Below, piece by piece: positions 47,307 to 49,426 of a DNA stretch of 49,426 nt (position 1 is its first letter; the number at the start of each line of letters is the position of its first letter). This DNA is from Candidatus Bathyarchaeota archaeon. Lineage in GTDB: Archaea; Thermoproteota; Bathyarchaeia; Bathyarchaeales; Bathyarchaeaceae. Both the position numbers and the translations under genes were made by a program. Below the pieces are notes generated by a model that worked only from the letters and a program-made list of their open reading frames with translations, did not search any database and had not been told where the DNA came from. The stretch lies in NCBI GenBank assembly GCA_030615265.1, contig JAUWZP010000004.1:1-49426 (forward strand). Direction: 5' to 3'.

Positions 47307-47702
47307 AACTATCTTTCGTTTTGCAGTCTTGTCAACAGTTTTTTGTTTGGTTGTTTCTGCATTGTCTAAAATCTTCTCAACATTCACTGTCGTGACTCTA
47401 CGATTTTCCATAACAATTTTGCCATTGACAAGAACCGTGTCCACATCTGCCGCTTTTGCTGAGTAAACGATATGGCTTACTTCATTAAAAAGTGATCGCA
47501 GATGAGGCTTCTTAAAATCAACTATTACTAGATCGGCGTCTTTACCGACCCCGATTGAGCCTATCTCTTTTTCCCATAGAAGCGCTTTGGCATCTTCAAT
47601 TGTGGCCATCCGCAACACCTGCCCAGCTGGAAGCAACGTCGGCTCTTTTCGAATGCCCTTGTGCAGGAGCGCCGTTGTCTTCATGATTTCGCGCGCGCTC
47701 AT
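47295..47702 (-). pseudogene. C-terminal fragment of a MtaD/SAH-deaminase-like amidohydrolase, N-terminus absent
   Basis: LPAGQVLRMATIEDAKALLWEKEIGSIGVGKDADLVIVDFKKPHLRSLFNEVSHIVYSAKAADVDTVLVNGKIVMENRRV; lacks metal-binding HxH half. Confidence 0.75.
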
Positions 47703-49057
47703 TTGTAATGTTCTGCCATCTCTTTGTTAAAAGGCAATGCTAAGATATCTTTGATTACAGCTTCAGCTTGCTCGAGAGATTTTGTTCTTGGATCATTCAA
47801 GAGCCATTCAAGTAACAAGTCTTTACCTCCTTTCAAGAACCCTTCCAGCGCCCACTCCATCCTCAACATCCGAGGGATCATTACATGTAACATCAAAGGT
47901 TTCGGTAATTCACCGACATGTATCCTTCGGACACCTCTTCTGCTCAGGATAGCTGGAACTTCTACGACCACATCATCAGGTATACCACTGATCACGCCTT
48001 TGTTAGGGATGTTAACTTGAAACATACTCTCTTTATCGTTAACGATAGCATCAACGATAGGTATATGCTGTTCTCCACTCATGAATGGTGGAAATACATT
48101 TTTTACTGGAATCGATTGATTGTTATAGACCCTAAACATTTTGTCCATCTCTTTCCTAAGATCCTCCAGATAACGAGGCCAACCAATCTCTGAATCAAAC
48201 CCACCTACTGGGCCATACCATCGCTTCTTGGTTTCAAGATTTGTGTGATACTTCCAACCACCACTTCTTGCAGTGTCTCCGATAGGAAATAACCCAAACC
48301 TCTTGTACATATCTATAGCAGCCGGGGACATCTGCTCATCATCGTAGTCAGGATCCCAATTCTTCCAATAAATCTCTGACTTATTTTCTATCCACTCATC
48401 TAACAGTGGATAGGCATCCTCATCCTCATAGAGTAGGGAAGTCATCCAGATGCAGTGGTTGAAACCTATAGATTGAACTTTAACGCCTTTAGGGGAAAGT
48501 CCAATCGTCTTTGCCATTTTCCTAAATCCGAAATGTCCATGGCAAAGACCTATCACGTTTAATTTGGTCTCTCTTGTTAGAAGGGTGCTGCCTTCGAAAA
48601 CTGGGTTTGCAGTTTGAAACAACCATGCCTCAGGGCAGATGTCTTCCATATCTCTAGCGATGTCCATGAATAACTTGAGTTGATTGTAACCTCCTATAGT
48701 ATAGTAATCCGAGACCATATTGTAGTCTACGCTATCTATACCTCTATAATATCCATGTTTTTCTGCAACTTTGCGCTGGATCTCATAATTGCTATGTCCA
48801 CCAGCTAAAGCGGTATTAAATACAAAATCAGAGTCTTCTAACGCCTCTTTTCTATCCATAGTTCTCTCAAACCTTAGATCTGCTTTAACCTCAGCTACGT
48901 ATCTTTTGGCTAAACCGTATATCACATCAAGACGTTTCCTATCAATATCAACTAGCGAGATTGTACTGCCCCAAAGACTTTTTGTCAAACAGATATCCTT
49001 AATCAAATTTGCCGACCATGCCATGCTACCGGCGCCTATGATGCTTATTTTAACCAT
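47699..49057 (-). CDS. GH4-family NAD-dependent glycosidase (alpha-glucosidase/galacturonidase-like)
   Basis: VKISIIGAGSMAWSANLIKDIC, LVDIDRKRLD, FQTANPVFEGSTLLTR, VIGLCHGHFG. Confidence 0.92.
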   Translation of the reverse strand: MVKISIIGAGSMAWSANLIKDICLTKSLWGSTISLVDIDRKRLDVIYGLAKRYVAEVKADLRFERTMDRKEALEDSDFVFNTALAGGHSNYEIQRKVAEKHGYYRGIDSVDYNMVSDYYTIGGYNQLKLFMDIARDMEDICPEAWLFQTANPVFEGSTLLTRETKLNVIGLCHGHFGFRKMAKTIGLSPKGVKVQSIGFNHCIWMTSLLYEDEDAYPLLDEWIENKSEIYWKNWDPDYDDEQMSPAAIDMYKRFGLFPIGDTARSGGWKYHTNLETKKRWYGPVGGFDSEIGWPRYLEDLRKEMDKMFRVYNNQSIPVKNVFPPFMSGEQHIPIVDAIVNDKESMFQVNIPNKGVISGIPDDVVVEVPAILSRRGVRRIHVGELPKPLMLHVMIPRMLRMEWALEGFLKGGKDLLLEWLLNDPRTKSLEQAEAVIKDILALPFNKEMAEHYK

Positions 49058-49426
49058 CTAAAACCAACTAGGACATTCGGTTTGTTTGTAAAACAATGAT
49101 CACAATGAATTAATTCTTTTCGTATAAAACAGCCATATCTACTCGATGCGCGCATCTCTAGGTTGATGGTTAAACAATGGGAAAAGCTATCAAAAAGCTA
49201 TCAAACCCCAAAAACCGGAGAAACTGGAAATTTCAGCACTCAACTAGGGAAAAAAGGTTTGCTCAACCTAGTGGTTTTGGAGGTTCAGAGAGATGAACAT
49301 GGACAGCCCAAAATGGGCTTCTTTCTCTGAACACCTATGAACACTGCCTGCAAATCAAAGATCAACCGAAAATCAACGGTTGACCCACACGAAAAAGACC
49401 ATAGTTTCATAAGAACAGATGTGAAC

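Overview
Archaeal chromosomal window with Bathyarchaeia-like character (lineage inferred from gene content only). Left ~14.5 kb: an H4MPT C1 / hydrogenase / heterodisulfide-reductase locus. It holds hypF (edge-truncated, TTG start), an F420-type mtd next to an MtdB-like NAD(P) methylene-H4MPT dehydrogenase with a ~260-aa unrecognised N-terminal region, a PhoU-like regulator, a [NiFe]-hydrogenase maturation protease, group-3 [NiFe] hydrogenase small and large subunits, an HdrA-MvhD fusion, and two tandem hdrC-hdrB pairs separated by what reads as the decayed tail of another hdrB. The rest is mostly housekeeping: tRNA-Ile(GAT) and tRNA-Arg(TCG), pyrG, pelota, SRP RNA, the S19e-PDCD5-L39e-L31e-eIF6-LX-prefoldin-ftsY cluster, and a purE-purC-purP-like-purM-purF run, with transporters, dehydrogenases, a GH4 glycosidase and a truncated amidohydrolase. 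No CRISPR array, IS element or prophage was seen. Most notable: the paired Mtd/MtdB-fusion with the Hdr/hydrogenase block, the hdrB relic, an MFS gene whose reading frame has no canonical start codon (ATA behind a good SD), an L31e with a long Glu-rich extension, and recurrent intergenic TGCGYGCGC-like alternating tracts. All family assignments are by reading motifs; no searches were run.
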